64,000 nt of DNA, from contig NZ_LT984805.1 of NCBI RefSeq assembly GCF_900250115.1, positions 248,001-312,000 of the forward strand, given 5' to 3'. Below, in pieces: positions 28,301 to 37,830 of the stretch (positions within the stretch are counted from its first letter, which is position 1; each line of letters starts with the position of its first letter). The position numbers and the translations under genes were made by a program. This DNA is from Cupriavidus taiwanensis (GTDB lineage: Bacteria > Pseudomonadota > Gammaproteobacteria > Burkholderiales > Burkholderiaceae). The notes below the pieces were generated by a model. The model was not told where the DNA came from. It did not search any database and was given only the letters and a program-made list of their open reading frames with translations.

Positions 28301-29251
28301 ATGCATCTGCCAACCGAAGACTTCCAGGGTCACCCGCTGGTGTGGATTGGCCACGCCGACTCCTATCTGCTGCTGGCACCTCAACATGGTGGGCGCCTGG
28401 TCCGCTGGGTACACCGAGGGCAAGATATCCTTTACTGGCCCGACGCCGCTGACTGGAGCTGCCCCGCCAAGGTCCGCGGCGGCAATCCACTGCTGTTTCC
28501 GTTTGCCGGCCGGCATTTTGTCAAGGGCAACCCGGGGCAGTGGCGTGATTCGCAAGGGAAAGTGCATTCGCTCGCGCTGCACGGTTTTGCGCGCGACCTT
28601 CCGTTTGAGGTTAGCGCCATCAACGGTCGCGCGTCCATCAGAATGACGCTGCGCGACAGTGGGGCAACGCGCGCAGGTTATCCATTCGCCTTCGTTTTTG
28701 AAGCCATCTACGCGTTGCTGCCCGATGGCCTGGAAGTCACGCTGCGCACCATCAATACCGGCACGCAGTGCCTGCCCTGCTATCCCGGTCACCACTTCTA
28801 TTTCGCCTTGCCCCACTCACAGCGCGCCGCAGCATCGCTCGCACTGCCGCGCACCGAGCGCTTGCGCCAGCGGTCGGATGGCAGCCCGATGTGCGCGGAG
28901 CCGGGCGAGCCAACATACCGGCTCGACGACCCACGGTTGCAGGACGCCCTCCACGCCTTCCGCGCTAACCCGTCTGCCACGCTGGCCATACCTGGGCGCA
29001 AAATCCGCTTCGAACTGAACCAGCCCGGCAGCGCGCCATGGCATGCCGTGACCACATGGTCCGAGACTGAGACCGCCGACTTCTATTGCGTGGAGCCGTG
29101 GGTGGGCCTGCCCGATGCGATCCACCACGGCCTCGGCCTGCGCTGGATCGAGCCCGGCCAGAAGGAAAGCGCGGTGTGCCGGTTGCGCGTCACGTCAGAT
29201 CTCCTCGCGTTGGCCAAAGTTCGCTCAGACGATGAAGTGGCACCGACGTGA
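28301..29251 (+). CDS. Aldose 1-epimerase-like protein
   Basis: 316 residues from MHLPTEDFQGHPLVWIGHAD; an upstream in-frame ATG at 28091 would add 70 residues without family support. It has the galactose-mutarotase beta-sandwich pattern: GNPLLFPFAGRHF, the catalytic-type histidines in LALHGFARDLPF and CYPGHHFYFALP, and the catalytic-type glutamate in CVEPWVGLPDAIHHG. Such enzymes interconvert alpha and beta anomers of hexoses or hexose phosphates. There are no sugar genes nearby, so the substrate is open. Confidence 0.82.
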   Translation: MHLPTEDFQGHPLVWIGHADSYLLLAPQHGGRLVRWVHRGQDILYWPDAADWSCPAKVRGGNPLLFPFAGRHFVKGNPGQWRDSQGKVHSLALHGFARDLPFEVSAINGRASIRMTLRDSGATRAGYPFAFVFEAIYALLPDGLEVTLRTINTGTQCLPCYPGHHFYFALPHSQRAAASLALPRTERLRQRSDGSPMCAEPGEPTYRLDDPRLQDALHAFRANPSATLAIPGRKIRFELNQPGSAPWHAVTTWSETETADFYCVEPWVGLPDAIHHGLGLRWIEPGQKESAVCRLRVTSDLLALAKVRSDDEVAPT

Positions 29252-29802
29252 TAAACGTACTTCAAGTCGCCTTGCCGGAAATTGCTCCTTGTGCGTTCGT
29301 GTTCAATCATTCTGTTGCTTTCCTAGCGCATCAGTCTGTCGCTAGGTTGAAAACTCCGACACCGCTCCTTTCGATCATGGGAATCGTGCCGTTGACTTTC
29401 AACGTCGTCCATCACCCCCGGATTTCGCGCGGTGGTCTGATACTACTTAAGCTTAAGACTCCAAGTTAGTAACCACATGGGGACACAACTAAGTGCCCAT
29501 GGTCCAGCCGGAAGTCTCGGGGACACGGCGAATCTGCCCAGTGCAGGGCTGCTTACCGCAATAGGCGGTTTTTTCATGGGCCTATGCTTGGAAGAACCCG
29601 GGGTGAATGGCGTTCGCATTGACCTGTAAGTAGGTTCACGATGTGCTGCGAATACGGTCGGCTCGTCGTTTCCGGATCCCAGGACCTCGTTCGCGAGGCG
29701 GCGATCCTTCCTTATCGCTCTTTGCGGGCTTGGCCCGTCAGTGATTCTATTACCTTCGGCCGTGCTGTACCGCCGCAACGGCGAGCGCATAATTTCAGCT
29801 TG

Positions 29803-29862
29803 GGGGCGCTGGCGGAGCGGCCCGTCCGAGACGCGCTTGAAGGCGGCCGCTTGCATGCGCCG
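29803..29862 (+). repeat. Degenerate coding-like repeat, copy 1
   Basis: It translates as ALAERPVRDALEGGRLHAP followed by a stop. A second copy at 30959-31018 translates as ALAERRVRDTLADGGLHAPT. The two are about 80 percent alike at the DNA level by eye, so they are probably fragments of paralogous genes or of a duplicated segment. Confidence 0.5.
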
Positions 29863-30132
29863 TGAAGATTCAACACATTGTATCCGTGGTTCATCCACTG
29901 AGTCTGGAAAACGCGGCACCACACGTTGCTGGAAGGCTGGATCGAGTCGGCCAGCCACGATGGCGGGCGCTTTGTGATCCGCGTCATCGACGGAGTCCAC
30001 AGGATGTCGCAGCGAGAATGGTTGTGGCTCGGCAGCGAGTGGCCGACGGGCTTTGGCCTGTCGTTCACGGCAAGCCATCCGCCGGTGCGTTGTGCACAGG
30101 GATTCCGGTTTGCGACAGGGCGACCGCGCTGA
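29862..30132 (+). pseudogene. Probable remnant of a small unknown protein
   Basis: A GTG-initiated frame MKIQHIVSVVHPLSLE shifts near 29907 into WKTRHHTLLEGWIESASHDG, then GRFVIRVIDGVHRMSQREWL and a stop at 30132. The second part has strongly protein-like composition with many aromatic residues. No family is recognised. Joining the frames would give about 90 residues. Confidence 0.35.
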
Positions 30133-30958
30133 TGCATGCCATGACCGATTGCCTGCCGGTGGGTTATTGCCTGGCCAGTCAATTTTCCGATAAAGACGGT
30201 GCGCCATGTCTGCCGCCACGTACTGCTACGCTTGGCCGCGGCGCGGGCGTTGAGGAAGCGACATCACTGAATGCGTGGCGGCAGTTGGTCAAGGCATGCC
30301 GGTCATCGCATCTTGATGGCGATAGTGTCGGCCACTGCGGCACGACAGCACAATGAACGCAGCGCGATGCAGATGTGATGGAACCCCGTGTTTAACCTGG
30401 CGTCGCGACAGCATCCTGCCCTATGTGTCCTAGATGAGCCACACCCTGCACGGGGTCAGCGCACTCAATGGGCTTTGGGCATGCCAGCTTACGCTCATGC
30501 GGCGGACTGGGATCACCACGGCCGGCACCGGCCCGCCTTGATCGGGAGCGACTCGCGGCGTTAGTGGGCATTCCAATGGTCAACGCTCGAAGAAGCGAGG
30601 GCTGGCCTGCGGCCCGCCCTCTTCGGCGCCGTAGCCAGAGTCTGTCCCCTCTGGCTGGCTGCAGACTTATTTGCGCTGCGCTGGCTGCAGCACTGTCCGA
30701 TCCACGCGGAGCCCAGCGTGCGGAGTGTCGCTGCGGCCGGGCATTTCCGATGACGTTGTCGGGTCCTGACGGCCGGCTGGCAGCTGCGGCTTGCGATCGG
30801 CTGCGCTTTTTGCCCCCGAGTTGTGCCACCGCCCTCGCATGGTGCCGGCGGACATAGTGCGATGAATCCGTTAGTGGTGTGGCTCGATGCCCTCACGTAC
30901 CTCTCGTATTCGGAGGCGGTCGCAGGCCGACGCTATTGGACCCCACGCCTGGCTTTGA

Positions 30959-31018
30959 GCGCTGGCGGAGCGCCGCGTCCGCGATACGCTTGCGGACGGC
31001 GGCTTGCATGCGCCGACG
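30959..31018 (+). repeat. Degenerate coding-like repeat, copy 2
   Basis: Partner of the copy at 29803-29862; see there. It lies about 115 bases before the IS21 element. Confidence 0.5.
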
Positions 31019-31290
31019 CTAGCGAGTTCGCGACCGGCCCGCTCTGTGGCCGTTGGGGTACCAGGCGCCGTCACGCTGCCTGCGTCGTTGAGCCGGTTAT
31101 TGGAGCCAATGCCCGGCCTGCGGTTATCGCGCTAGACGGCGACAATTATCTTGGCCGGTTTGATGACGATTATCTTTGCCGGTGGGGCAGTGGCGGAGGC
31201 GGCGTAGCCGCCGGAGACACTGCCCACCGGCGGCGCCGGGCGGAGGGGGTTTTAGGATGGCTGATTGCCTTCAAGAAGAAGCGAACAGCC

Positions 31291-32787
31291 ATGTCCGGGA
31301 TCCACATTACGGACCAGCAGGTCCGCCTCTTCATGAACAAGCGCAAACATCACACCCAGGAAGTTGCAGCGGCAATGGCCGGCATGAGCGTCCGCACAGC
31401 GCGGCGAATCGAGCACCGCGACCATCTGCCGTCGCAGAAGACGCCACGCACGTGGCGCACTCGTTCCGATCCGTTTGCTGATGGGGACAGCGAGATCGTG
31501 CCGCTGCTGCGCCTCTCGCCCCGGCTCAAGGCAGTCACGTTGCTGGCCAAGCTGCAGGAGGCTCATCCCGATCGGTTCCCCGACAGCATGCGACGCATGC
31601 TGGAACGGCGCGTTAGCCAGTGGCGCGCGATCGAGGGCCCCAGCAAGGAGATCTTCTTCCCGCAGGAACACCTGCCCGGCGTGCAGGGCCTGTCGGACTT
31701 CACCGACATGCGCGATCTGCACGTGACCGTCGCCGGCGCGCCGTTCGGGCACAGGCTGTATCACTTCGTGCTTGCGTTCTCGCACTGGGAATACGCTGGC
31801 GTCGTCGAAGGCGGCGAGAGCTTCGAAGCCTTGTCTAACGGCTTGCAGAATGCGCTCTGGCAGGCCGGCGGCTGCCCGCGCGAACATCGCACTGACAGCC
31901 TGTCGGCTGCGTTCAAGAACCTGCAGCAACAAGAGGACTTCACGGCCCGCTACGCCGCGCTGCTCGAGCATTACGGCATGACGGGCACACGCAACAACGT
32001 CGGCGTGGCTCACGAGAACGGCAGCGTTGAGTCGTCTCATCGCCATCTGAAGGAAGCCGTCGACCAGGCTCTCATGCTGCGCGGCCATCGCGACTTCGCA
32101 GATCGCACCGCTTACGAGGACTTCGTGCGCGAGGTCGTGATGCGGCGCAACCGCCGCAACGCCGCCGCGTTCAACGTCGAGCGTGAACATTTGCAGGATC
32201 TGCCGCTGCGGCGCACTACCGACTTCGTCGAGGAGGAGGCACGCGTGACGCGCTGCGGCACCTTCACGGTGCGCGGCATCCTCTACAGCGCGCCGTCGCG
32301 CCTGATCGGCCACAGGCTGAAGGTGCGGATCTACCCCGATCGGATCGACTGCTATCTGTCGGGGGCCTTGGTGCACAGCACCGCGCGTGGGTCTCATGCC
32401 GCTAACAGCCGTCGTCGCGCGCTTGACTACCGGCACTTCGTGGACGAGCTCAAGCGCAAGCCCCAGGCGTTCAAGGGGTTGGCGTTCCGCGACGACCTGT
32501 TCCCACGCGAAGCGTACCGCCGGGCCTGGGAACAGCTCGAAGCCCGGATGACGCAGCGCGATGCCTGCAAGACCATGGTCGGTTTGCTCGATCTCGCCGC
32601 GAACCACGGCGTCGAGGTCGTCCTTGCCGCCCGGCTCGAGGCCTTGCTGACTGCGGGCGAATTACCGGACCTCGAACAACTGCGCAGCGAGTTCGCACCG
32701 CGGCAAGCGCAGTGTCCGGAGGTAGTCGTCGAGACGCCAGCGGCGTCGCTCTATGACACGTTGCTCGACGCGGAGGTGACAGCATGA
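31291..32787 (+). CDS. istA: IS21-family transposase IstA
   Basis: 498 residues from MSGIHITDQQVRLFMNKRKH; the open frame extends upstream by chance. An N-terminal HTH (TQEVAAAMAGMSVRTARRIE) precedes the rve catalytic domain with D in GLSDFTDMRDLHVT, D in HRTDSLSAAFKN and E in AHENGSVESSHRHLKEAV, and a C-terminal Mu-type beta-barrel (IYPDRIDCYLSGALV). The stop overlaps the istB ATG, indicating coupled translation. Confidence 0.92.
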   Translation: MSGIHITDQQVRLFMNKRKHHTQEVAAAMAGMSVRTARRIEHRDHLPSQKTPRTWRTRSDPFADGDSEIVPLLRLSPRLKAVTLLAKLQEAHPDRFPDSMRRMLERRVSQWRAIEGPSKEIFFPQEHLPGVQGLSDFTDMRDLHVTVAGAPFGHRLYHFVLAFSHWEYAGVVEGGESFEALSNGLQNALWQAGGCPREHRTDSLSAAFKNLQQQEDFTARYAALLEHYGMTGTRNNVGVAHENGSVESSHRHLKEAVDQALMLRGHRDFADRTAYEDFVREVVMRRNRRNAAAFNVEREHLQDLPLRRTTDFVEEEARVTRCGTFTVRGILYSAPSRLIGHRLKVRIYPDRIDCYLSGALVHSTARGSHAANSRRRALDYRHFVDELKRKPQAFKGLAFRDDLFPREAYRRAWEQLEARMTQRDACKTMVGLLDLAANHGVEVVLAARLEALLTAGELPDLEQLRSEFAPRQAQCPEVVVETPAASLYDTLLDAEVTA

Positions 32788-33605
32788 ACATGCCTGCAAC
32801 CTACGATGCCGCGCGCCTGGGCCTGATGCTCAACGAACTGCGGTTGCCGACGATCGGCCGACTATGGCCCGAGTTTGCACAGCGCTCTGACAAAGAGGGC
32901 TGGCAGGCCGCGCGGTTGCTTGGCGCACTGCTCGAGCACGAACTCGCCGAGCGGGTCAAACGGCGCATCGAACGACATCGCATCGAATCGCACCTTGATC
33001 CGACCAAGACGCTCGACAGCTTCGACTTCGGCATGGTGCCGATGGTCTCGAAGGCCCACGTGATGGCGCTCGCGACCGGCGACTCATGGCTAGAGAAAGG
33101 CGCCACGATCCTGCTGTTCGGGCCGCCGGGCGGCGGCAAGACGCATCTCGGCTCCGGCATCGGTCACGCCCTGATTGATGCCGGCTACCGCGTGCTGTTC
33201 ACGCGCACCAGCGAGATCGTGCAGAAGCTGCAGGTGGCCCGCCAAAGCCTGCAGTTGCCGTCGATGCTCGGCAAGCTGGACCGCTTCGACCTGATCATCC
33301 TCGATGACCTGTCGTACGTGCGCAAGGACCAGGCGGAGACGAGCGTGCTGTTCGAGCTGATCGCAGAGAGATACGAGCGGCGAAGTCTTCTGATCACGGC
33401 CAATCAGCCGTTCTCGGGCTGGAACGATGTGTTCCCCGATCCGTCGATGACGGTGGCCGCCATCGACCGCCTGGTCCATCACTCGACGATCTTCGAGCTG
33501 AACGTCGAAAGCTACCGGCGCCGCAACGCCAGCGACAACAAGCGTGCGCGGCGGCGTCAATTACCCGAAACCGAACCGGAAGGAGCGACAACAATGACGA
33601 CCTGA
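32784..33605 (+). CDS. istB: IS21-family helper ATPase IstB
   Basis: 273 residues, AAA+ fold of the DnaC/IstB group: Walker A LLFGPPGGGKTHLG, Walker B LIILDDLSYVRKDQAE, arginine-finger region RSLLITANQPFSGWNDVFPD. It loads or activates IstA at target DNA. The start ATG overlaps the istA stop (ATGA). Confidence 0.92.
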   Translation: MNMPATYDAARLGLMLNELRLPTIGRLWPEFAQRSDKEGWQAARLLGALLEHELAERVKRRIERHRIESHLDPTKTLDSFDFGMVPMVSKAHVMALATGDSWLEKGATILLFGPPGGGKTHLGSGIGHALIDAGYRVLFTRTSEIVQKLQVARQSLQLPSMLGKLDRFDLIILDDLSYVRKDQAETSVLFELIAERYERRSLLITANQPFSGWNDVFPDPSMTVAAIDRLVHHSTIFELNVESYRRRNASDNKRARRRQLPETEPEGATTMTT

Positions 33606-33684
33606 CGAGCGACAATTACCCCAGCCGACAGGCCAAGATAATTGTCGTTTGACCGGCCAAAGTAGTTGACGCTCTACATCGCGC

Positions 33685-34827
33685 CATGCGGCACCGTCAA
33701 CGCCGCGTGGCATTGTCTCGCAATGGCACGCTCAAGGCTGGACGGGCGCTGCCGCCCTCGCCCCGCCCGGCGCCCTCCACAGGCGGTGACTGCTCGGCGG
33801 GCTAGAGCGCGGCACCAGGTTCTGGGTTTACCGAGAAGCTGTCGGCGCCTTTGTCGCGCGTTTGCACGACGGACGAATTCAGGCAGTTGGCGAAACGTCC
33901 CGAGCCGCTATCTAGGATTACGGTCCGCGTGCTTCGCTCTCCCCCCGGTTTGCAGTCGTCTGCACGAACGCCGTCGCCGCGAGCGGCGACAACACAGATA
34001 TGGGAACGAGACCGCCGGGCGCCGTTTCCGCATACCGAATCAGCGCCTCGACGTCGCCGTGACTTGCCAGATGCTGGACCGCTGCACTGCGGCGCGCCGT
34101 TTCAGGCAACGGCATGCGGAGCGGCTGACCGGCCAATCGATGGCTAACGCCAGCTCGCGATCACGCGCCACCGCCACTTGGCAACCCGAGCGAGGGAAGC
34201 CGTCGTATTGGCCGTCGCTGCCGACCACGACGGTGGGGCGCTCGCCCGCCACGTGCGCCGCCATCTGGCTCCCGACGGCGCGAGGTGGGTGGCCCGGTTC
34301 CGGTTCATCGACGCGTGCGATCCGTTGGCGATCAGCGCGTGGATCGGCAGCAGTCGCCGCGCGCGGTAGGCATTCATCGAGCTGCTGTGGGGACGTGCGG
34401 CCGAACCGGGCATTGAACAACGGCGTTGGCCCGATCGCTCGCCGCCGGCCGGGACCGTGGGACAGCTTACTGAACCCGTGCAAGCCGATTGTCGGCTGTG
34501 CGGCGCGGACCATGCCGATCCCGCGACGCGACACTGGCTTGCCTGCCATGCGGCGCCCAACACATCGTGGCGTGACAGCGGCTGGCTGGCGCGCCTCATG
34601 CCCAGCGGCTGGCTCGACTTCGCGGCGGCGATGCCGGCGAATGGACGGCGGCCCCGCATGCTGACAAAGCAATGCGGCAGGCGCGGCTTGCACACCTATA
34701 TGTTGTAACCCTCCCCTATCCCACTTGGCAGGAAATCCCCCGAATCAGTGCGTTGCGCGACACTCTACCTGAGCGCGTCTGTGCCCTTCCGCACCGAAAG
34801 TTGTAATCGCTGCCGCCGTTTCACCTA
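33685..34827. other. Decayed or non-coding region
   Basis: 1.1 kb with long GC-driven frames on both strands but no recognisable gene. A plus-strand frame at 34457-34708 (DCRLCGADHADPATRHWLAC, a possible CxxC...HxxxC metal-binding pattern) and the one at 34178-34369 could be pieces of one broken gene. Confidence 0.4.
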
Positions 34828-35277
34828 ATGTTGTGTCTTGTTGGAGCGGGATGGGAGGGCCGTAGGGTGCGCGCCAGAATACATCTACGGGCCCGAAGTA
34901 CTGCGGCAGAGTCGGAAGTGGAGATCAATCTGGCCACGTGGCCCACGGTCGATGAGCAAGCCCTGCCAGAGCCTCAGCGCGTGACCTTTCTTGCCCGCGT
35001 CAGCGCGGTTCGGCTCTATTTGAATGGTGCCGATGGCAAGCATATTCGCGAGAAGGCGGGCATCAGCCGTGGCCAGGTGTACCGCCTGCTGACCGAACGT
35101 TGCCTGGCGCCGCATCCGGACGGTCGTATCTATGGCTGGCCGCGAGCGAATCGCCCCGAGCAGCTATCATGGGATTATGGTTCGCCCTTCTCCGCTATCG
35201 CCCGGTCCGCGCGAATGCATCATGGCCGTCCGCAGCTACAACTTCAGGTGCAAGCGGAGACAACTTCAGGTGTGTGA
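34828..35277 (+). pseudogene. N-terminal fragment of a large Mu/TnsB-like integrase
   Basis: The segment EVEINLATWPTVDEQALPEP, then ADGKHIREKAGISRGQVYRL and LTERCLAPHPDGRIYGW reads like the leading HTH part of long plasmid-borne integrase/transposase proteins (DDE, several hundred residues). After IYGW the text stops resembling a protein, and no catalytic core follows before the stop at 35277. I regard it as truncated. The family call is tentative. Confidence 0.45.
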
Positions 35278-35320
35278 GCGGCGTGCGCTGTGAAAGTGAC
35301 GTAAGAACCGGTGGATGGCC

Positions 35321-35631
35321 TTACCTGATAACCCACATTATCAGGCTTGAATTTTTACGGGATTTACCGGGTTTCTGAGGCGGCACTTGGGAAAACCGGG
35401 GATGGCGGAGGTGCCGGAACCGGCGCCACAAGGCCCGCAGAGCCACAAGGCCCGCAGACACGCGGCGCTGACACCGCTTGAGATCCGCCACGTGTGCGGC
35501 GATTCTCACAGTGTAGCCGAAAATGGCGTCGCTGCCCCGCCTGCGACGCCACCTGAATACCCCTTCCCGACTGTCATTCATCCTCGCGCGCGCCGCGCGG
35601 AAAGCGTCATCCCGCCATTATTATCAGGTAA
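35321..35631. repeat. Perfect 11-bp inverted repeat upstream of the recombinase gene
   Basis: TTACCTGATAA at 35321-35331 is the exact reverse complement of TTATCAGGTAA at 35621-35631. A third TTATCAGG at 35338-35345 makes a local palindrome with the first (CCTGATAA, six-base gap, TTATCAGG). The last copy lies 30 bases before the recombinase ATG. They may be recombinase core or operator sites; the enclosed DNA has no recognisable gene. Confidence 0.5.
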
Positions 35632-35661
35632 GATAGGCTTGCTGCCGTTCTCTTCCCTGCC

Positions 35662-37512
35662 ATGGCCCAACATAACCTCGTCGCTGCCGACACCCCGCGT
35701 TATACCCGCGCCGACTTCACGGCGCTGCGCTTCCGGCTCAACCGCATCCCGACCGAACAGATCCTGGCGCGCGTCTATGACGAAGAGGCGCTGCACGCCG
35801 CCGGCATCGACACCGCGGCGCAACTCGAAGCCCGGCTCGATGCCATGCGCGATCACCTGGTCGAGCGCGTCTGCCTGAGCAACCCGTACCTGTCGGCGAG
35901 CCTGGCGGACGCGCGCCGCTTCAACAGCTGGCCGAAATCGGCCATCGACTATCTGGTGCGTGCCGCCGATCAGGACTTTTCCGCGCCGCAGCCCGACGAC
36001 CCGGTGTCGGCCTGGCTGCGTCCGATCGTGTTCCGGGCGCTGCGGCACGAGCACATCCAGACGCTCGGGCAACTGCACGCCTACATCGCGCTGCGGGGCC
36101 GGCGCTGGTACCTGCCGGTGCCGCGGCTCGGGGCCGGCAAGGCGCGCGCGATCGAGCGCTGGCTGCAGTCCCAGGCGGCGACGCTGGGGCCGCTCGCGGT
36201 CGTCGACGACACGCCGCAGGCAGCGTTGGTCGAGCTGGGCCCGGATCTCGCGCGCAAGCTGGTGCCGCTGGAGCAGATGGGACGGGTCGTGGCGATGTTC
36301 GACGGCAGCGAGGGCCGCAACCGGGCGCCAGGTTCCTGCCTGATTGCCGCGCGAAACGACCTCGAGGCCATCCAGGCCTACCTGTATCGCTTCCGCGACC
36401 GCAACAAGACCGCGCGCGCCTACCAGAAGGAGCTGGAGCGCTTCCTGCTCTGGTGCGTGGGCGTGCGCCGCATCGCGCTGTCGAGCGTGGGCGTCGACGA
36501 TTGCGAGCGCTACAAGGATTTCCTGGCGCAGCCGGATCCGTCCTGGGTCGGCCCCAAGGCGCCCCGCAGCTCGGCCCGCTGGCGCCCCTTCGCCGGCGCC
36601 CTCAAGCCGGAATCCCAGCGCTACGCGGTACTGGTGCTGCGTGGCTTCTTTGCCTGGCTCGTGGGGGTGCGCTACCTGGGCGGCAACCCTTGGCTGCTGG
36701 TCCCGGATCCGTTGACGGCGCGCCGGGAGGTGCCGATCGCGGTCGAGAAGGCCTTGCCGGGGCAGCTATGGACGGCACTGGTGCAGCCTGGTGGCATCCT
36801 CGACCAGCTCTGTGCGAAATGGCCCGCAGTACCGGTGACCGCGCCGCTGACCGCAAAGGATGCCGACGCGCCCGGTGCCCAGTACCGCCTGGCGCGCGCG
36901 GCCGTGCTACTGCTCGGTTGCAGTGGCGCACGCCGCGAAGAGGCGGCCGGCGCGCAGCGCTGCCACCTCCAGCCGGTGCCGGAGCAAGCCGGCATCCCCG
37001 CTGGCCTGTGGGAACTGGCGCTGCTCGGCAAACGCAGCAAATGGCGCACCGTGTTCCTGCCGGCGCGCGCCATCGACGCGTTGCGCGCGCACTGGGCCGA
37101 CCGCGGCCACGATTTCGAGAACGCCGATCAGGCGTTGGCGTTGCTCTCCCCGGTGGTGGTGCCGTCGACACGTACTGCCCAGGCGAAGCATCTCAGCTTG
37201 ACGGACGGCGAATCGGTCCTCACTGGCAAGGGCTTCTCACCGGATGGCCTGTACCAGCTATTGACGGCGACGCTGCAGCGCATCGCCGACGACGCCTCGC
37301 TCCCCATGACCGAGCCAGAGCGGGACCTGTTGCGCCGGGCTGCGCCTCACGCGCTGCGGCATACGTTTGCTACTCATGCGGTGGCCAACGAGATGCCTGC
37401 GGACGTCCTCCAACGGCTATTAGGGCACGCCTCACTGCAAACGACCTCTTTGTATGTCCGAGCGGAACGCGCGCGCGGCCTCGCTGCGGTGTCGAAGCTC
37501 TTCCCCAGTTAG
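35662..37512 (+). CDS. Long tyrosine site-specific recombinase
   Basis: 616 residues, longer than XerC/D or phage integrases. An N-terminal region of about 250 residues (LSASLADARRFNSWPKSAID..., HIQTLGQLHAYIALRGRRWY) precedes a SAM-like core-binding domain (YQKELERFLLWC) and the catalytic domain: first Arg in GCSGARREEAAG, HxLRH as HALRHTFATHA, GH as LLGHASLQTTSLY with the nucleophile Tyr at about residue 598. It may resolve plasmid dimers or move an element; it lies next to the putative centromere, and the inverted repeats at 35321-35631 are candidate sites. Confidence 0.88.
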   Translation: MAQHNLVAADTPRYTRADFTALRFRLNRIPTEQILARVYDEEALHAAGIDTAAQLEARLDAMRDHLVERVCLSNPYLSASLADARRFNSWPKSAIDYLVRAADQDFSAPQPDDPVSAWLRPIVFRALRHEHIQTLGQLHAYIALRGRRWYLPVPRLGAGKARAIERWLQSQAATLGPLAVVDDTPQAALVELGPDLARKLVPLEQMGRVVAMFDGSEGRNRAPGSCLIAARNDLEAIQAYLYRFRDRNKTARAYQKELERFLLWCVGVRRIALSSVGVDDCERYKDFLAQPDPSWVGPKAPRSSARWRPFAGALKPESQRYAVLVLRGFFAWLVGVRYLGGNPWLLVPDPLTARREVPIAVEKALPGQLWTALVQPGGILDQLCAKWPAVPVTAPLTAKDADAPGAQYRLARAAVLLLGCSGARREEAAGAQRCHLQPVPEQAGIPAGLWELALLGKRSKWRTVFLPARAIDALRAHWADRGHDFENADQALALLSPVVVPSTRTAQAKHLSLTDGESVLTGKGFSPDGLYQLLTATLQRIADDASLPMTEPERDLLRRAAPHALRHTFATHAVANEMPADVLQRLLGHASLQTTSLYVRAERARGLAAVSKLFPS

Positions 37513-37830
37513 TGCGCTGCCCCGGGAACGGATGCCCCCCGACTTGGCGCGGACGCCGCAGCTTGTGTGCACCAGCCGTCTTGCACGGCGACCGCTGTTG
37601 GCTGCTGCGTATCCCCTCATTCGTCTGGGTGGTCACGGCGGGCCGTGGCGACTTCTGGGATAGCGGCGCCAAGGTCAGCATTCCACATCGGCGAGCCGGC
37701 CATTTGATCCCATGCCCACGGAAGCATCACCACGTCAAGGCTAACGATTGGCGCGAGCAACGTCATTGCGACCTCAGATTCCAATTGGCTGGTAGGCACG
37801 TCGCGCGGGTAAGCCGATCCGGGGCGCGGC

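Larger units (their letters stand above)
29252..31132. other. Decayed region between mutarotase gene and IS21 element 2
   Basis: 1.9 kb without an intact recognisable gene. It contains one protein-like remnant (29862-30132) and a degenerate repeat of about 57 bp at 29803 and 30959, both described separately. High GC makes long spurious frames common here. Confidence 0.45.
31133..33677 (+). mobile_element. IS21-family element 2 (intact)
   Basis: 2545 bp flanked by the 7-bp direct repeat ATCGCGC (31126-31132 and 33678-33684). Each end has two copies of a motif like CGACAATTATCTTGGCC (31138 and 31168 on the left; inverted at 33649 and 33610 region on the right), the multiple terminal repeats typical of IS21. 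istA and istB are both intact and overlap. Confidence 0.88.

Noticed and set aside
30823..31290. N-terminal extension of the IstA protein in IS21 element 2
   Set aside because: The extension crosses the element's left end and target duplication, so it cannot belong to the transposase; the ATG at 31291 is the proper start.
33666..34664. 332-codon frame after IS21 element 2
   Set aside because: The translation is dominated by Arg, Ala and Pro with no conserved blocks; it is typical of chance frames in high-GC DNA.
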